A stretch of 64,000 bases of DNA from Synechococcus sp. HK05. GTDB lineage: Bacteria > Cyanobacteriota > Cyanobacteriia > PCC-6307 > Cyanobiaceae. The position numbers were made by a program, and so were the translations under genes. The notes below the pieces were generated by a model, which was not told the origin of the DNA, did not search any database, and saw nothing but the letters and a program-made list of their open reading frames with translations. How positions within the stretch are numbered: the stretch's first letter is position 1; each line of letters starts with the position of its first letter. The stretch spans positions 1 to 64,000 of the forward strand of contig NZ_JAHRXJ010000011.1 of the NCBI RefSeq assembly GCF_019104765.1, written 5' to 3'. Positions 27,016-35,849 of the stretch are shown piece after piece.

Positions 27016-29004
27016 TTGCCCCAGCTGCGCCCCTCCGCCGCCCTGCTGATCGGCGCCACCTGCCTCGGCAGCGGCATCGCCCTGGCCGCAACCCGGCAGG
27101 CACTGCTGCAGCTGGCGCCTCCCCTCAACCCCACCAGCAGCACGGCGGAGCTGAAGGCCGCACGCTTCGGCAGCGTCGATCCCCTACGCCGCCGCGATGC
27201 CGCGTTGCTGCTCAGCGCCCAGCCCGAGCGCACAGCCATCGAGCGCCAGCAATGGCTGCAGGGACAAGGCTGGGGCAAGGGCCCGCTGGCGGCGGTGGCG
27301 CTGAAACAAGCAGCCCAGAACGCAGCAGCACGCGGCAGGCCGCAGCAGGCCCAGGCACTCTGGAGCAGCCTGTTGCGCCGCTTCCCCGAGGAACCAGCCA
27401 GTGCCGATGCGCTGTATGCCCTTGGGCAAAGCGCGGCGTTGCGACAACGCTTTCCCGCCCACCCAGCCGCCCTCGCGGCTGCACTGGACGCGGGCGACAG
27501 CCTGCATCTGGCCCGCTGGGGTGCCCGCTGGCCAGGGGCTGAGGCACAGCTCCTGCGGGCCTGCGAGAACCCCAAACCGCTGCTCAGCAGCGAGCAGCGC
27601 CAGCTGCTGAGCAGCGGCTTGCTGGAAGTGGGCCAACTGGAGGCGGCCGAGCGCTGCTTGGGGCAGCAGCAGCCCTCACCCGAGCTGGCCCTCAACCTGG
27701 GCCGCGGCCTGCTGCGGGGTGGCAGCGCCGAGCAGGAGCGGGGCCAGGAGCTGCTGCTGCGGCTCGCCCAAGAACAGCCCAGTAGCCCCCTGGCCCGCGA
27801 GGCCGCAGCACTGCTGGCCGATGAACCCGGCGCTGCAGCGCTGGCGCGGCTGGAGGAGCTGCCTGCCACTCTGAAGCAGGAGCCGGCGGTGCAGGCGCGG
27901 CTGGCCCTCGACGAACGCATCCCCTGGCAACCGGTGCTGCAGCGCTGGCCCCAGGAACCCAGCAGCTGGGAGCTGCAGTGGCAACTGGCCCGCAAGGCCC
28001 TGCTCCAGCAGCGCTGGACGGAAGCCGGCCAGATCTTGGGGGCCATCCCCAGCCGCCAGCTGCCGGCGGTGCTGGCGGCTCGGCAGCTGTTCTGGCAGGG
28101 CTATCTCGCCCAGCGAGCAGGGCAGACGGAGCAGGCCCAACGGCTCTGGCAAACGCTGCTGCGCACCCAACCGGTGGGTTACTACAGCTGGCGGGCCAGG
28201 GTGCGGCTGCAGCAACCGCTGCCGGCCTCCGCACCCACGCCAGCCGGCCCCAGCACCGAACTGAGCTGGCAGCCCCTGGCCAGTGGCAACGATCGGCTCG
28301 ATGAGCTGTGGCGCACCGGCCAGGCCCTCGAGGCGTGGGAGAGCTGGCGCCATCAGCAAGGCGGTCGCCGGCCCCAGGGCGCCAGGCAACTGCTGCTGGA
28401 AGGGCGTCTGCGCACCGCCATCGGCGACGACTGGACCGGCCTGGGGCAACTGGACTTCGCCAACCTGCGGTTACCGCAGCCGGGCTGCCGCGCGCAATGG
28501 CAGCGAGCCCAGCAACAACACCCGCGGCGCTTCCAGGCGGAGCTAGGACAGGCCGCCCAGCAGGAGGGGGTTGACCTCAACCTGCTCTGGGGCGTGGCGC
28601 GGCAGGAATCCAGGTTCAGCCCTGGGGTGAGCTCTCCAGTGGGGGCGATCGGCCTCTTGCAACTGATGCCTGAGACCGCCGCCGAACTGGCCGGAAGACC
28701 CGTGAGTGCTGCCGAGCTGCAAACGCCTGCTCTCAACGCCCAGCTGGGGGCCCGCTATCTGCATCGCTTGCTGGTGCAGTGGAAGCAGCAGCCGTTCCTC
28801 GCGGTCGCCAGCTACAACGCCGGCCCTGGCGCGGTGGCCAGCTGGCTCAGCCCTGCCCTGCCAGACCCCGAGCTGGAGCCCGAGCTCTGGAGCGAAGCGA
28901 TCCCCTATCCCGAAACCCGCCTCTACGTGAAAAAGGTGCTGGGCAACCGCTGGAGCTATCAGGTGCTGCAGCGCAATCCCAGCGCCATCTGCGAGGCGTT
29001 TTAA
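27016..29004 (+). CDS. slt: Soluble-lytic-transglycosylase-like murein hydrolase
   Basis: The 662-residue protein has an N-terminal hydrophobic signal (SAALLIGATCLGSGIALAA). A long helical solenoid rich in Gln/Leu/Ala follows (about residues 40-500), similar to the U domain of Slt70. The C-terminal SLT domain starts NLLWGVARQESRFSPG, with the catalytic glutamate at residue 531. It continues SSPVGAIGLLQLMPETA and ends YNAGPGAVASW, all goose-lysozyme-like signatures. It cuts glycan strands of peptidoglycan. The start is TTG 27016; the nearby ATG at 26993 is out of frame. It converges with the next gene, overlapping by four bases. Confidence 0.85.
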   Translation: MPQLRPSAALLIGATCLGSGIALAATRQALLQLAPPLNPTSSTAELKAARFGSVDPLRRRDAALLLSAQPERTAIERQQWLQGQGWGKGPLAAVALKQAAQNAAARGRPQQAQALWSSLLRRFPEEPASADALYALGQSAALRQRFPAHPAALAAALDAGDSLHLARWGARWPGAEAQLLRACENPKPLLSSEQRQLLSSGLLEVGQLEAAERCLGQQQPSPELALNLGRGLLRGGSAEQERGQELLLRLAQEQPSSPLAREAAALLADEPGAAALARLEELPATLKQEPAVQARLALDERIPWQPVLQRWPQEPSSWELQWQLARKALLQQRWTEAGQILGAIPSRQLPAVLAARQLFWQGYLAQRAGQTEQAQRLWQTLLRTQPVGYYSWRARVRLQQPLPASAPTPAGPSTELSWQPLASGNDRLDELWRTGQALEAWESWRHQQGGRRPQGARQLLLEGRLRTAIGDDWTGLGQLDFANLRLPQPGCRAQWQRAQQQHPRRFQAELGQAAQQEGVDLNLLWGVARQESRFSPGVSSPVGAIGLLQLMPETAAELAGRPVSAAELQTPALNAQLGARYLHRLLVQWKQQPFLAVASYNAGPGAVASWLSPALPDPELEPELWSEAIPYPETRLYVKKVLGNRWSYQVLQRNPSAICEAF

Positions 29005-29507
29005 GCGAGCGCAGGCACGAGGCGCTCATGCACAAGCGCCCCCAAATTGATGCCCAGCAGCACCCACACACTCAAGCCGATGGCCCCCAGCCACGGGGCC
29101 GGCGCCACGCGGAGCCGACTGAGATCAAGGCGGGCCAGCAGCACGGAGGAAGCCAACACCAGCACCTCCGCCAACACGGCCAGGTGCAGCAGGTACAAGC
29201 CCCCGGTGATCACGATCAGCAGGGTCACCACCAAGGTGAGCGCTTTGCTGGCAGCCATCAGCTGCGACAACTCCCGCAGCAGCAGATCCGGCATCGCGCA
29301 GAACAGCACCACCACCAGGGCCTGCAGGCATTGCAGAGGCCAGAACAGCGGCCCCGCCAATTCCAGCTGCAGAGGGGTCTCGGCGCGGTTGAGCATCAGC
29401 GGGGCCACCTCCGCCCAATGCAGCCCCATGTAGCCACTCACCAACAGCAGCACCAACAACATCGGTGCCCGCACAGGCAGCAACAGCAGACCAAACACAG
29501 CTCTCAA
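29001..29507 (-). CDS. Conserved-looking integral membrane protein, function unknown
   Basis: The 168-residue protein has about five hydrophobic helices: an N-terminal one (APMLLVLLLVSGYMGLHW), a central pair (LQALVVVLFCAMPDLLLREL, LVVTLLIVITGGLYLLHLAV), a fourth (LVLASSVLLARLDLSRL) and a last one (IGLSVWVLLGINLGALVHE). No catalytic motif stands out. It starts in a four-base overlap with the NIL-ferredoxin gene, so the two are translationally coupled and may act together. Confidence 0.6.
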   Translation of the reverse strand: MRAVFGLLLLPVRAPMLLVLLLVSGYMGLHWAEVAPLMLNRAETPLQLELAGPLFWPLQCLQALVVVLFCAMPDLLLRELSQLMAASKALTLVVTLLIVITGGLYLLHLAVLAEVLVLASSVLLARLDLSRLRVAPAPWLGAIGLSVWVLLGINLGALVHERLVPALA

Positions 29508-29920
29508 GGGGATGGCTCCAGCACCAAAGCAATGGCCTCAAACGGGCACGTGGGTATGCATTGTTCGCACACCAGGCAGCGTTGCGCGTCGAACTGGAGC
29601 TGCCAAGAGGGGGCATGACAGCTCAGGGCACCGCTGGGGCAAACGCTGGTGCAGATGCCGCAATCCACGCAGCGCTCAGCATCCACCCGGATCTGACCGG
29701 AAGCGCGATTGAGGCCGAGCCCCTGGCTTTCCAGCCAGTGCTCAGCCGCCGCCAGATCATCGATATCACCGGAGAGCTCCACCACCATGGTGCCGCTCTG
29801 ATTCGGAGCGATCTGGGCCCGCAGGATCTTCGCGGCGATATCGAATTCCACCGCCAAGCGATAGGCAATCGGCTGGTGGACGGCCTCGCGGGGGAAATGG
29901 AGGGTGATGCGGCGCTTCAC
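29504..29920 (-). CDS. NIL-domain ferredoxin with two 4Fe-4S clusters
   Basis: The product is 138 residues from a GTG start. Residues 1-75 (RRITLHFPREAVHQPIAYRL, IAPNQSGTMVVELSG) form a NIL domain, first known from methionine transporters. The C-terminal half has two 4Fe-4S motifs, CVDCGICTSVCP and CLVCEQCIPTCP, each C-x2-C-x2-C-x3-CP. The fusion is known in cyanobacteria and others, with a proposed link to sulfur or metal handling; the role here is not shown. It is followed by the 168-residue membrane protein and is divergent from the thioredoxin-like gene. Confidence 0.88.
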   Translation of the reverse strand: MKRRITLHFPREAVHQPIAYRLAVEFDIAAKILRAQIAPNQSGTMVVELSGDIDDLAAAEHWLESQGLGLNRASGQIRVDAERCVDCGICTSVCPSGALSCHAPSWQLQFDAQRCLVCEQCIPTCPFEAIALVLEPSP

Positions 29921-30009
29921 GCGGTCTGGCCCACCGGCACACAGGCTAACCAGAGCCAGAAAACTGGCAGATTGTGGAACGCCATCAGGCTCCCTACCGC
30001 CGCCCCACC

Positions 30010-30570
30010 GTGAGCGCACCCACGCCCGACTCCCCGGCCCAACCGTTGCTGGGACGCCGCGCCCGCATGCTGCTGGCCGCCCTTGGCGCCGTGCTGGCGC
30101 TGGCCCTCTTTGCCCTGCGGGGCGGCCTGCAACCGGCCGCACCGCTGGAGAAACTGGCCCGCCAATCGCTCGACCTCTCGGTGGCTCTGGGCGACGGCCG
30201 CCCCACCCTGGTGGAGTTCTACGCCGACTGGTGTGAGGCCTGCCAAGCCATGGCGCCGGCGATGGAAACGATTGAGCAGCAACACCACGGCCAACTCGAC
30301 GTGGTGCTCCTCAATGTCGACAACCCGCGGTGGCAACCAGAGATCGACCGCTACGAGGTGAACGGCATTCCCCAGCTGGAGCTGTTCAATGCTTCCGGCA
30401 GCGCCATCGGCCGCGCCCTCGGCGCCCGCAGCAAACCCGAGCTCGAAGCGCTCACCACGGCCCTGATCGCCGACACGCCGCTGCCGCAGCTGGCGGGCCT
30501 GGCCACCCAGAGCGCCCTGCAACCCACCCTGGCGGCAACGCCGATGGCAGGCCCCCGCAGCCACAGCTGA
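30010..30570 (+). CDS. TxlA/HCF164-like membrane-anchored thioredoxin
   Basis: The 186-residue protein has a short N-terminal stretch, one hydrophobic anchor (ARMLLAALGAVLALALFALR, residues 18-37) and a thioredoxin domain. The active site is WCEAC (74-78, Cys75 and Cys78) in LVEFYADWCEACQAM. The cis-Pro loop is GIPQLELF. Relatives such as HCF164 sit in the thylakoid and deliver reducing equivalents to the lumen for cytochrome assembly. GTG 30010 is used; an in-frame GTG at 29974 is an alternative start. It precedes thyX by 45 bases. Confidence 0.85.
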   Translation: MSAPTPDSPAQPLLGRRARMLLAALGAVLALALFALRGGLQPAAPLEKLARQSLDLSVALGDGRPTLVEFYADWCEACQAMAPAMETIEQQHHGQLDVVLLNVDNPRWQPEIDRYEVNGIPQLELFNASGSAIGRALGARSKPELEALTTALIADTPLPQLAGLATQSALQPTLAATPMAGPRSHS

Positions 30571-30615
30571 TCCCGCCAACCCCGCCTACCCTGCAGCCGC
30601 CAGGCGCCACGCCCC

Positions 30616-31338
30616 ATGAACCGCTTCCGGGTTGAGCTGATCGCCGCCACCCCCAACCCGCAGCAGTGCATCTACGCGGCGATGCACCAGGACTACAGCG
30701 AGGGCTTTGTGGCCGCCGATCGCGCTGAGTGGCCCGACGAAACCAAGGCCGGCGAGATCTGCGTGAAGCGACTGCTAGCGGGTGAGCGCGGCCATTACGG
30801 CCCGCTGGAGCACGCCCAGATCGTGCTGAATGTGGGCTGGTTTCCCCATTCGGTGATGCAGCAGGCCCGCACCCACCGGGTGGGGGTGAGCTTCGATGTG
30901 CAGTCGATGCGCTATACGGGCGATCGCATCTGCCGGGCCGCCAATGGCGAACTCGAGCTCGAAGAGGTGTTCTACCTACGCCCCGAAGGGCACTACAGCG
31001 ACCGCCAGGGCAAGAAATACGCCTACACCGCCGAGGAGCGCAGCAAAGATCTCGAGCTCTGCCGCCTGGCCGCCGAGCGCTACCGCGACATGCTCGCCGC
31101 CGGCTTCGCCGAAGAGCATGCCCGCGGCATCCTCCCCTTCGATTACCGCCAGCACTTCGTCGTGAGCTTCTCGCTGCGCGCCTTCCTGCATTTCATGGAC
31201 CTGCGCGCCAAGCTCGATGCCCAGGAGGAAATCCGCGTGCTGTGCGATCTGATGTGGCCCCACATGCAGACCTGGGCTCCGGAAATCGCCGCCTGGTACG
31301 AGAAGAGCCGGCTACACAAGGCGCGGCTCGCTCCCTGA
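30616..31338 (+). CDS. thyX: Flavin-dependent thymidylate synthase ThyX
   Basis: The 240-residue enzyme makes dTMP from dUMP with FAD. The ThyX motif is RTHRVGVSFDVQSMRY (85-100), a known variant of RHRxxSxNxxSxRY. The conserved GPLEHAQIVLNVGWFPHSV precedes it, and LPFDYRQHFVVSFSLRAFLH follows. The gene stops two bases before the dcd stop on the other strand. dUMP supply and use (dcd, thyX) are thus adjacent but convergent, not in one transcript. Confidence 0.94.
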   Translation: MNRFRVELIAATPNPQQCIYAAMHQDYSEGFVAADRAEWPDETKAGEICVKRLLAGERGHYGPLEHAQIVLNVGWFPHSVMQQARTHRVGVSFDVQSMRYTGDRICRAANGELELEEVFYLRPEGHYSDRQGKKYAYTAEERSKDLELCRLAAERYRDMLAAGFAEEHARGILPFDYRQHFVVSFSLRAFLHFMDLRAKLDAQEEIRVLCDLMWPHMQTWAPEIAAWYEKSRLHKARLAP

Positions 31339-31341
31339 GCG

Positions 31342-31935
31342 TTACACCTTGGCGAGGGTGACGCGCTCCGGCTGGTGCTGGTACTTGCCGGCGCGGTCTT
31401 TGTAGGTGGTTTCGCAGGGATCGCCTTCAAAGAAGAGCAGCTGGCAAATGCCCTCGTTGGCGTAGATGCGGCAATCGGCCCCCGAGGAGTTGCTGAACTC
31501 CAGGGTGAGGTGGCCCTCCCAGCTGGCTTCCGCCGGGGTGGTGTTCACGATGATCCCCAGGCGGGCGTAGGTGCTCTTGCCGAGGCAGATCACGGTGATG
31601 TTGGCGGGCACCTTCATCTTCTCGAGCGCTACGCCGAGGCCGTAGGAGTGGGCCGGAAGGATGAAGTAGTCGCCGTCCTCATCGCGGTGCAGGGGGGCGG
31701 GCTCGAGGTTGGCCGGGTTGAACCGCTTGGGGTTCATCACCGTGCCCGGCACGTGCTTGAAGATCAGGAATTCCTGAGGCGACAGGCGCAGGTCGTAGCC
31801 GTAGGAGGAGCAGCCGAAGCTGAGCACCGGCTGGGCACCGTTGTCGGGATCGAGATGGCGCACCAGCTTGGGCTGGAAGGGCTCGAGCATGCCGGCTGCG
31901 GCTTGCTCGTTAATCCAGCGGTCGTTTTTGAGCAT
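31342..31935 (-). CDS. dcd: dCTP deaminase
   Basis: The 197-residue enzyme converts dCTP to dUTP for thymidine supply. The signature KSTYAR (120-125), the catalytic Glu136 in TTPAEASWEGH, and the trimer-interface LTLEFSNSSGADC are present. FGCSSYGYDLRLSPQEF near the N terminus fits the dCTP-deaminase branch rather than dUTPase. It shares a TGATG junction with the gene before it, so translation of the two is coupled. Confidence 0.95.
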   Translation of the reverse strand: MLKNDRWINEQAAAGMLEPFQPKLVRHLDPDNGAQPVLSFGCSSYGYDLRLSPQEFLIFKHVPGTVMNPKRFNPANLEPAPLHRDEDGDYFILPAHSYGLGVALEKMKVPANITVICLGKSTYARLGIIVNTTPAEASWEGHLTLEFSNSSGADCRIYANEGICQLLFFEGDPCETTYKDRAGKYQHQPERVTLAKV

Positions 31936-32555
31936 CAGAAACCTCGGCGCAGCTGCGTGACCTGATCCGCCATCGCCAGCAGGGCGCTGGGCATGGAAGG
32001 TCCCGTCAGAATCACATCCAGGTTGGAGGGCCGCTGCTCGAGAGCCGCCAGCACCTCCGCTTCCTCGAGGTATCCGAGCTCCACCGCCAGGCCCAGCTCA
32101 TCGAGCACCAGCTGATCCAGCTGACCCGCCAGCATCTGCTCGCGGGTGAACGCCCACACCTCACGCACAGCCTCCCGCTCCGCGGCCCCAGCCGCATCGG
32201 CCGCCGCTGGTTCCGCCAGGCAACCAGCCACGGCAGGGCGCAACCACTGCAGCCGGCCGCACAGCCAGACGCTGCGCTCCAGCCCCTGGTCGACCCCGCC
32301 TTTCAGGAACTGGCTGATCAACACCCGGCTACCGAGACCGGCACTGCGCAGGGCCTGACTGAACACGCCGCTGAAACTGCCGCGAAACGAAGCGGTGTGC
32401 ACCTGCAGCAAACCTTCCTGCTGCGCCACCAGGCGCAGGCTGCGCCCAGGCGCAGACACCGAGCTCACGGCTCGCCCGCCACCGCCGGCTCGATGACCAG
32501 GCCGGAATGGGCCGCTGGAGCCATTGCCGGGAAGGGCTGCAATGCTCGCCGTCAT
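31935..32555 (-). CDS. CobO/BtuR-like protein with a degenerate P-loop
   Basis: Of 206 residues, the first 45 look disordered and the rest align with cob(I)alamin adenosyltransferase of the CobO/BtuR type. GLLQVHTASFRGSFSGVFSQ corresponds to the CobO stretch GLLLVHTGDGKGKSTAA. The Walker A lysine and Ser/Thr are replaced (HTASFRGSFS at 53-62), so ATP binding in the usual way is unlikely. The later part is preserved: SRVLISQFLKGG, LDQLVLDELGLAVELGYL, DVILTGPS. Probably a paralogue with a new role rather than an active adenosyltransferase. The ATG at 32555 is used. The stop overlaps the dcd ATG by one base (TGATG). Confidence 0.75.
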   Translation of the reverse strand: MTASIAALPGNGSSGPFRPGHRAGGGGRAVSSVSAPGRSLRLVAQQEGLLQVHTASFRGSFSGVFSQALRSAGLGSRVLISQFLKGGVDQGLERSVWLCGRLQWLRPAVAGCLAEPAAADAAGAAEREAVREVWAFTREQMLAGQLDQLVLDELGLAVELGYLEEAEVLAALEQRPSNLDVILTGPSMPSALLAMADQVTQLRRGF

Positions 32556-32677
32556 CTCCGCTTGGCCGCCGCGCTGAATCCTGAATGTAGCGGTGGTGAA
32601 CCGATGGGCAAGCATCAGCCACTACCTGTAGTGCAAACACCCGTACCATCGGGCCAACGCAGATCCAGGCCCCAACG

Positions 32678-33412
32678 ATGCCCGCAGCCCCCTCCCGCAG
32701 CGATGGACGCAGCCCGAGCGAACTGCGCCCAACCCGCTTCGACTGGGATCCAATGGGTTTTGCCCTGAGCTCGGTCACCGTGCACACCGGCCGCACCGCG
32801 GTGATCTGCAGCGTCTGCCTGGAGGAGGGTGTGCCGAAATGGCGGAAGGGCTCCGGCAAGGGCTGGCTCAGCGCGGACTACCGCCTGCTCCCCGCCAGCA
32901 CCCCGAGCCGCCAGCCGCGAGAGCTGATGAAACTGTCGGGCCGCACCCAGGAAATCCAGCGGTTGATCGCCCGCAGCCTGCGGGCCTGCCTGGATCTCGA
33001 AGCCCTGGGCGAACGCAGCCTCCACATCGACTGCGATGTCCTGCAGGCCGATGCCGGCACCCGCACCGCCTCAATCACCGGTGCCTGGGCGGCGCTGGCC
33101 CTGGGACTGCAGCGCCTGGAGGCTCGCGGCGTTCTCAACCGCTCACCCCTCCTGGAGCAGGTGGCAGCGGTGTCGGTGGGGCTGGTGGATGGCCATGGCC
33201 TGCTCGACCTCGACTACAGCGAAGACAGCCGCGCCGAGGTGGATCTCAATGTGGTGATGAACAGCCAGGGGCAACTGCTGGAGGTGCAGGGCACCGCCGA
33301 GGGGGCTCCCTTCTCGCGGCACCAGCTCAACCAACTCCTGGATCTGGCGGACGACGGGCTGCAGCGGCTTCGGCATAGTCAGCTGCAGGCGCTGGAGCAA
33401 GCCCCGAAATAG
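32678..33412 (+). CDS. rph: Ribonuclease PH
   Basis: The 244-residue phosphorolytic 3'-5' exoribonuclease trims tRNA 3' ends. It shows SDGRSPSELRPTRF at the N terminus, WLSADYRLLPAST, and the conserved SGRTQEIQRLIARSLRACLD followed by CDVLQADAGTRTASITGAW, where the phosphate-binding Arg lies. LVDGHGLLDLDYSEDSRAEV completes the active site. It is divergent from the CobO-like gene with 122 bases between and stands upstream of ntcA on the same strand. Confidence 0.93.
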   Translation: MPAAPSRSDGRSPSELRPTRFDWDPMGFALSSVTVHTGRTAVICSVCLEEGVPKWRKGSGKGWLSADYRLLPASTPSRQPRELMKLSGRTQEIQRLIARSLRACLDLEALGERSLHIDCDVLQADAGTRTASITGAWAALALGLQRLEARGVLNRSPLLEQVAAVSVGLVDGHGLLDLDYSEDSRAEVDLNVVMNSQGQLLEVQGTAEGAPFSRHQLNQLLDLADDGLQRLRHSQLQALEQAPK

Positions 33413-33476
33413 TGTCAATCACTACAAGAGTCCGCAGGGGTGATCCGTAGGGTCCGCCTCAAATTGCCCCGCCGTT

Positions 33477-34217
33477 ATGGTCGGCGCCCAGCCAGGCTTC
33501 AGCCGCTACTCCCCAAGCCCCACCACCGGCGCCGCAGGGCTCTCACCGGTGGCCGGATCTCCCGTGGCCTCCAACGCCACCCTGCTGGATGTGATCCGTG
33601 GCCTCAGTGGCAGCACCACCGAAACAGTGGAGCGCGGCAAAACCATTTTCTTCCCGGGCGATCCGGCCGAGAAGGTGTATCTGTTGCGGCGCGGCGCTGT
33701 TCGGCTCTCGCGCGTGTATGAATCGGGCGAAGAGATCACCGTGGCGCTGCTGCGGGAAAACAGCCTGTTTGGGGTGCTCTCGCTGCTCACGGGCCAGCGA
33801 TCCGACCGCTTCTATCACGCTGTCGCCTTCACCCGGGTGGAGATGGTCACGGCCCCAGCCGCCTCGGTGCGCAAGGCGATCGAGCAGGACGCCAGCGTGG
33901 GTCTGCTGATGCTGCAAGGCCTCTCCTCACGCATCCTGCAAACGGAAACCATGATCGAAACCCTCACCCACCGCGACATGTCATCGCGGCTGGTGAGCTT
34001 TCTGCTGGTGCTCTGCCGCGATTTCGGCGTCCCCACCAGCGAAGGAATCACGATTGATCTGCGTCTCTCGCACCAGGCGATCGCCGAAGCCATTGGCTCC
34101 ACGCGCGTCACGATCACTCGCCTGCTGGGGGATCTACGCAACGCGGGTCTGGTGCAGATCGACCGCAAAAAGATCACGGTGTTTGATCCGTTGGCCCTGG
34201 CCAAGCGCTTCAGCTGA
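33477..34217 (+). CDS. ntcA: Global nitrogen regulator NtcA (CRP family)
   Basis: The 246-residue transcription factor senses 2-oxoglutarate and activates nitrogen-assimilation genes, working with PipX. The effector domain starts near residue 50 ([28 protein letters not shown]). The dimer helix is [18 protein letters not shown]. The C-terminal winged-helix shows [20 protein letters not shown], with the NtcA-type recognition helix RVTITR. Target sites are GTA-N8-TAC. The N-terminal 35 residues are poorly conserved; ATG 33477 is used. DUF3084 and a YqgF-like gene follow in the same direction. Confidence 0.95.
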   Translation: MVGAQPGFSRYSPSPTTGAAGLSPVAGSPVASNATLLDVIRGLSGSTTETVERGKTIFFPGDPAEKVYLLRRGAVRLSRVYESGEEITVALLRENSLFGVLSLLTGQRSDRFYHAVAFTRVEMVTAPAASVRKAIEQDASVGLLMLQGLSSRILQTETMIETLTHRDMSSRLVSFLLVLCRDFGVPTSEGITIDLRLSHQAIAEAIGSTRVTITRLLGDLRNAGLVQIDRKKITVFDPLALAKRFS

Positions 34218-34255
34218 GCGCTGTCCACCGATACTGAGCGTCGTCGCGCAAGCTT

Positions 34256-35413
34256 GTGTCGGGCTGGCTGCTAATCCTGGCGCTGCTGCTGCTGGGTGGA
34301 GTGCTCTCCACCCTCGGCGATCGGCTGGGCTCCAAGGTGGGCAAAGCGCGCCTCAGCTTGCTGGGGATGCGGCCGCGTCGCACGGCCGTGGTGATCACGG
34401 TGCTCACCGGCAGCCTGATCAGTGCCATCTCGCTCGGCCTGATGCTGCTGGTGAGCGATCGGCTGCGCACCGGCCTGTTTGAGCTCGACCAACTGGAGCG
34501 GCGCCTGCGCGAAGGCCGGGATGCCCTCGAGCGCAGCCAAAGCGATCTGAATGCCGCAGAGCAGGGGCGCCAGGAGGCCCGCAGCCAACTGGGCATGGTG
34601 GAAGCCCAGGCCGCTTCCCTACGCAAGGAGCTGGCACCGCTGCTGCAACAGCGCCGCCAACTGGAACAGGAACGCGACCAGCTCAGCCGCGAGATCGGCG
34701 CCAAGGATGCCGACATCCGCCGCAACCGCGAAGAGCTGACGCGGCTGAACACGCGCATCAGCGCCTCGGCCAAAGAGCTGCAGCAGCTGGAAACCAACCT
34801 GATCGCCCTCAGGCGCGGCGATGTGGTGATCAGCAGCGGCCAACCGCTGGAGATTGCCAAGGTGCGGATCCAAAGCCCTGAGCAGGCCAAGGTGGTGATC
34901 GAAGCCCTGCTCCGCCAAACCAACATCAACGTGTTCCAGCGGGTGCTGCCGGGGCAGCCCCCCAACCGCCAGATCCTGTTGGTTCCCCGCAGCGACATCA
35001 CCAAGCTCGAAGGCATCCTGAGCAAACGGGGCGATTGGGTGGTGAGCCTGATCTCAGCCGCCAACGTGCTGAAGGGCGAACGCCAGGTGGTGGCCTTCCC
35101 CGATGTGCGCCGCAACAAGCAGGTGGTGAAAGCGGGCGAACAGTTGGCCACCACCGTGCTGGAAGGCGATGAACGCAGCCCGGAGCAGGTGCGCAGCCGC
35201 CTCAATCTGCTGCTCGCCTCGGCGTACAACACCGTGCAGCGGGCCGGCAGCCTGGCCAGCGGCCTTCAGTTCGATGCCGCGAGCGTGAACCAGCTGAGCC
35301 AGACCCTCATCAACCGCCCTACCGGCCAGGTGGTGCAACTGCAGGCGATCTCACTGCGCAACAGCGACCTGGTGGATCCGGTGGCCGTGGAACTGCGGGC
35401 GCTCCCGCGGTGA
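34256..35413 (+). CDS. DUF3084 membrane/coiled-coil protein
   Basis: The product is 385 residues from a GTG start. Two N-terminal helices are visible (WLLILALLLLGGVLSTLGDR, RTAVVITVLTGSLISAISLG and onwards). A long coiled coil rich in Glu/Arg/Gln follows (about residues 80-190, with ERRLREGRDALERSQSDLNA), then a globular C-terminal part with QSPEQAKVVIEALLRQ. Members are common in cyanobacteria and their function is unknown. It follows ntcA after 38 bases, and its last four bases overlap the next gene. Confidence 0.85.
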   Translation: MSGWLLILALLLLGGVLSTLGDRLGSKVGKARLSLLGMRPRRTAVVITVLTGSLISAISLGLMLLVSDRLRTGLFELDQLERRLREGRDALERSQSDLNAAEQGRQEARSQLGMVEAQAASLRKELAPLLQQRRQLEQERDQLSREIGAKDADIRRNREELTRLNTRISASAKELQQLETNLIALRRGDVVISSGQPLEIAKVRIQSPEQAKVVIEALLRQTNINVFQRVLPGQPPNRQILLVPRSDITKLEGILSKRGDWVVSLISAANVLKGERQVVAFPDVRRNKQVVKAGEQLATTVLEGDERSPEQVRSRLNLLLASAYNTVQRAGSLASGLQFDAASVNQLSQTLINRPTGQVVQLQAISLRNSDLVDPVAVELRALPR

Positions 35414-35841
35414 GCCACCTCGCCGCCATCGATCCGGGCCGGAGCAAATGCGGCCTGGTGCTGGCCGATCTGGAGCAGCTGCAAGTGCTGGCCGCCGGCG
35501 TGCTGCCACCGGAGCGCTGCCGGGTGCTGCTGCTGGAGTGGGCGCAAAGCCCGGGCTATGCAGCGGTGCTGCTGGGGGATGGCACCGGTAGCCGGCCCTG
35601 GCAGCAGTGGCTCCGCGCGCAGCAGCTGCACATGCAGCTGATCCCTGAGGCGGGCACCACCCTCGCCGCCAGGGATCGCTTCTGGCAACTAGAGCCCGCC
35701 CGCGGCTGGCGGCGATGGCTGCCCCGCGGTCTGCGCGTGCCTCCAAGGGATGTGGATGATGTGGTGGCCCAGTTGCTGCTCGAGCGCCACCTGGGCCAGG
35801 CGCTCAGCCGCAGTCCAGACCTGGAGCTCCTCGGCCGCTGA
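35410..35841 (+). CDS. RuvX/YqgF-like RNase H-fold protein
   Basis: The 143-residue protein starts at GTG 35410 with the YqgF-type MSHLAAIDPGRSKCGLVLA, holding a first catalytic-type Asp8. The central IPEAGTTLAARDRFWQLEP contains the E-x2-TT-x2-A-R pattern of this fold. The C-terminal PRDVDDVVAQLLLERHLG carries the further aspartates. All acids expected for a Holliday-junction or pre-16S-rRNA nuclease are present, though its relation to canonical YqgF is distant. It overlaps DUF3084 by four bases. Confidence 0.72.
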   Translation: MSHLAAIDPGRSKCGLVLADLEQLQVLAAGVLPPERCRVLLLEWAQSPGYAAVLLGDGTGSRPWQQWLRAQQLHMQLIPEAGTTLAARDRFWQLEPARGWRRWLPRGLRVPPRDVDDVVAQLLLERHLGQALSRSPDLELLGR

Positions 35842-35849
35842 GGCCGCGC

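Noticed and set aside
26742-28046. 434-codon frame opposite the lytic transglycosylase
   Set aside because: Only its last 74 codons look like a protein; the rest is a Ser/Ala/Arg-rich shadow of slt.
33413-33476. NtcA autoregulatory site before ntcA
   Set aside because: No GTA-N8-TAC is present in the 64 bases upstream; near matches have the wrong spacing.
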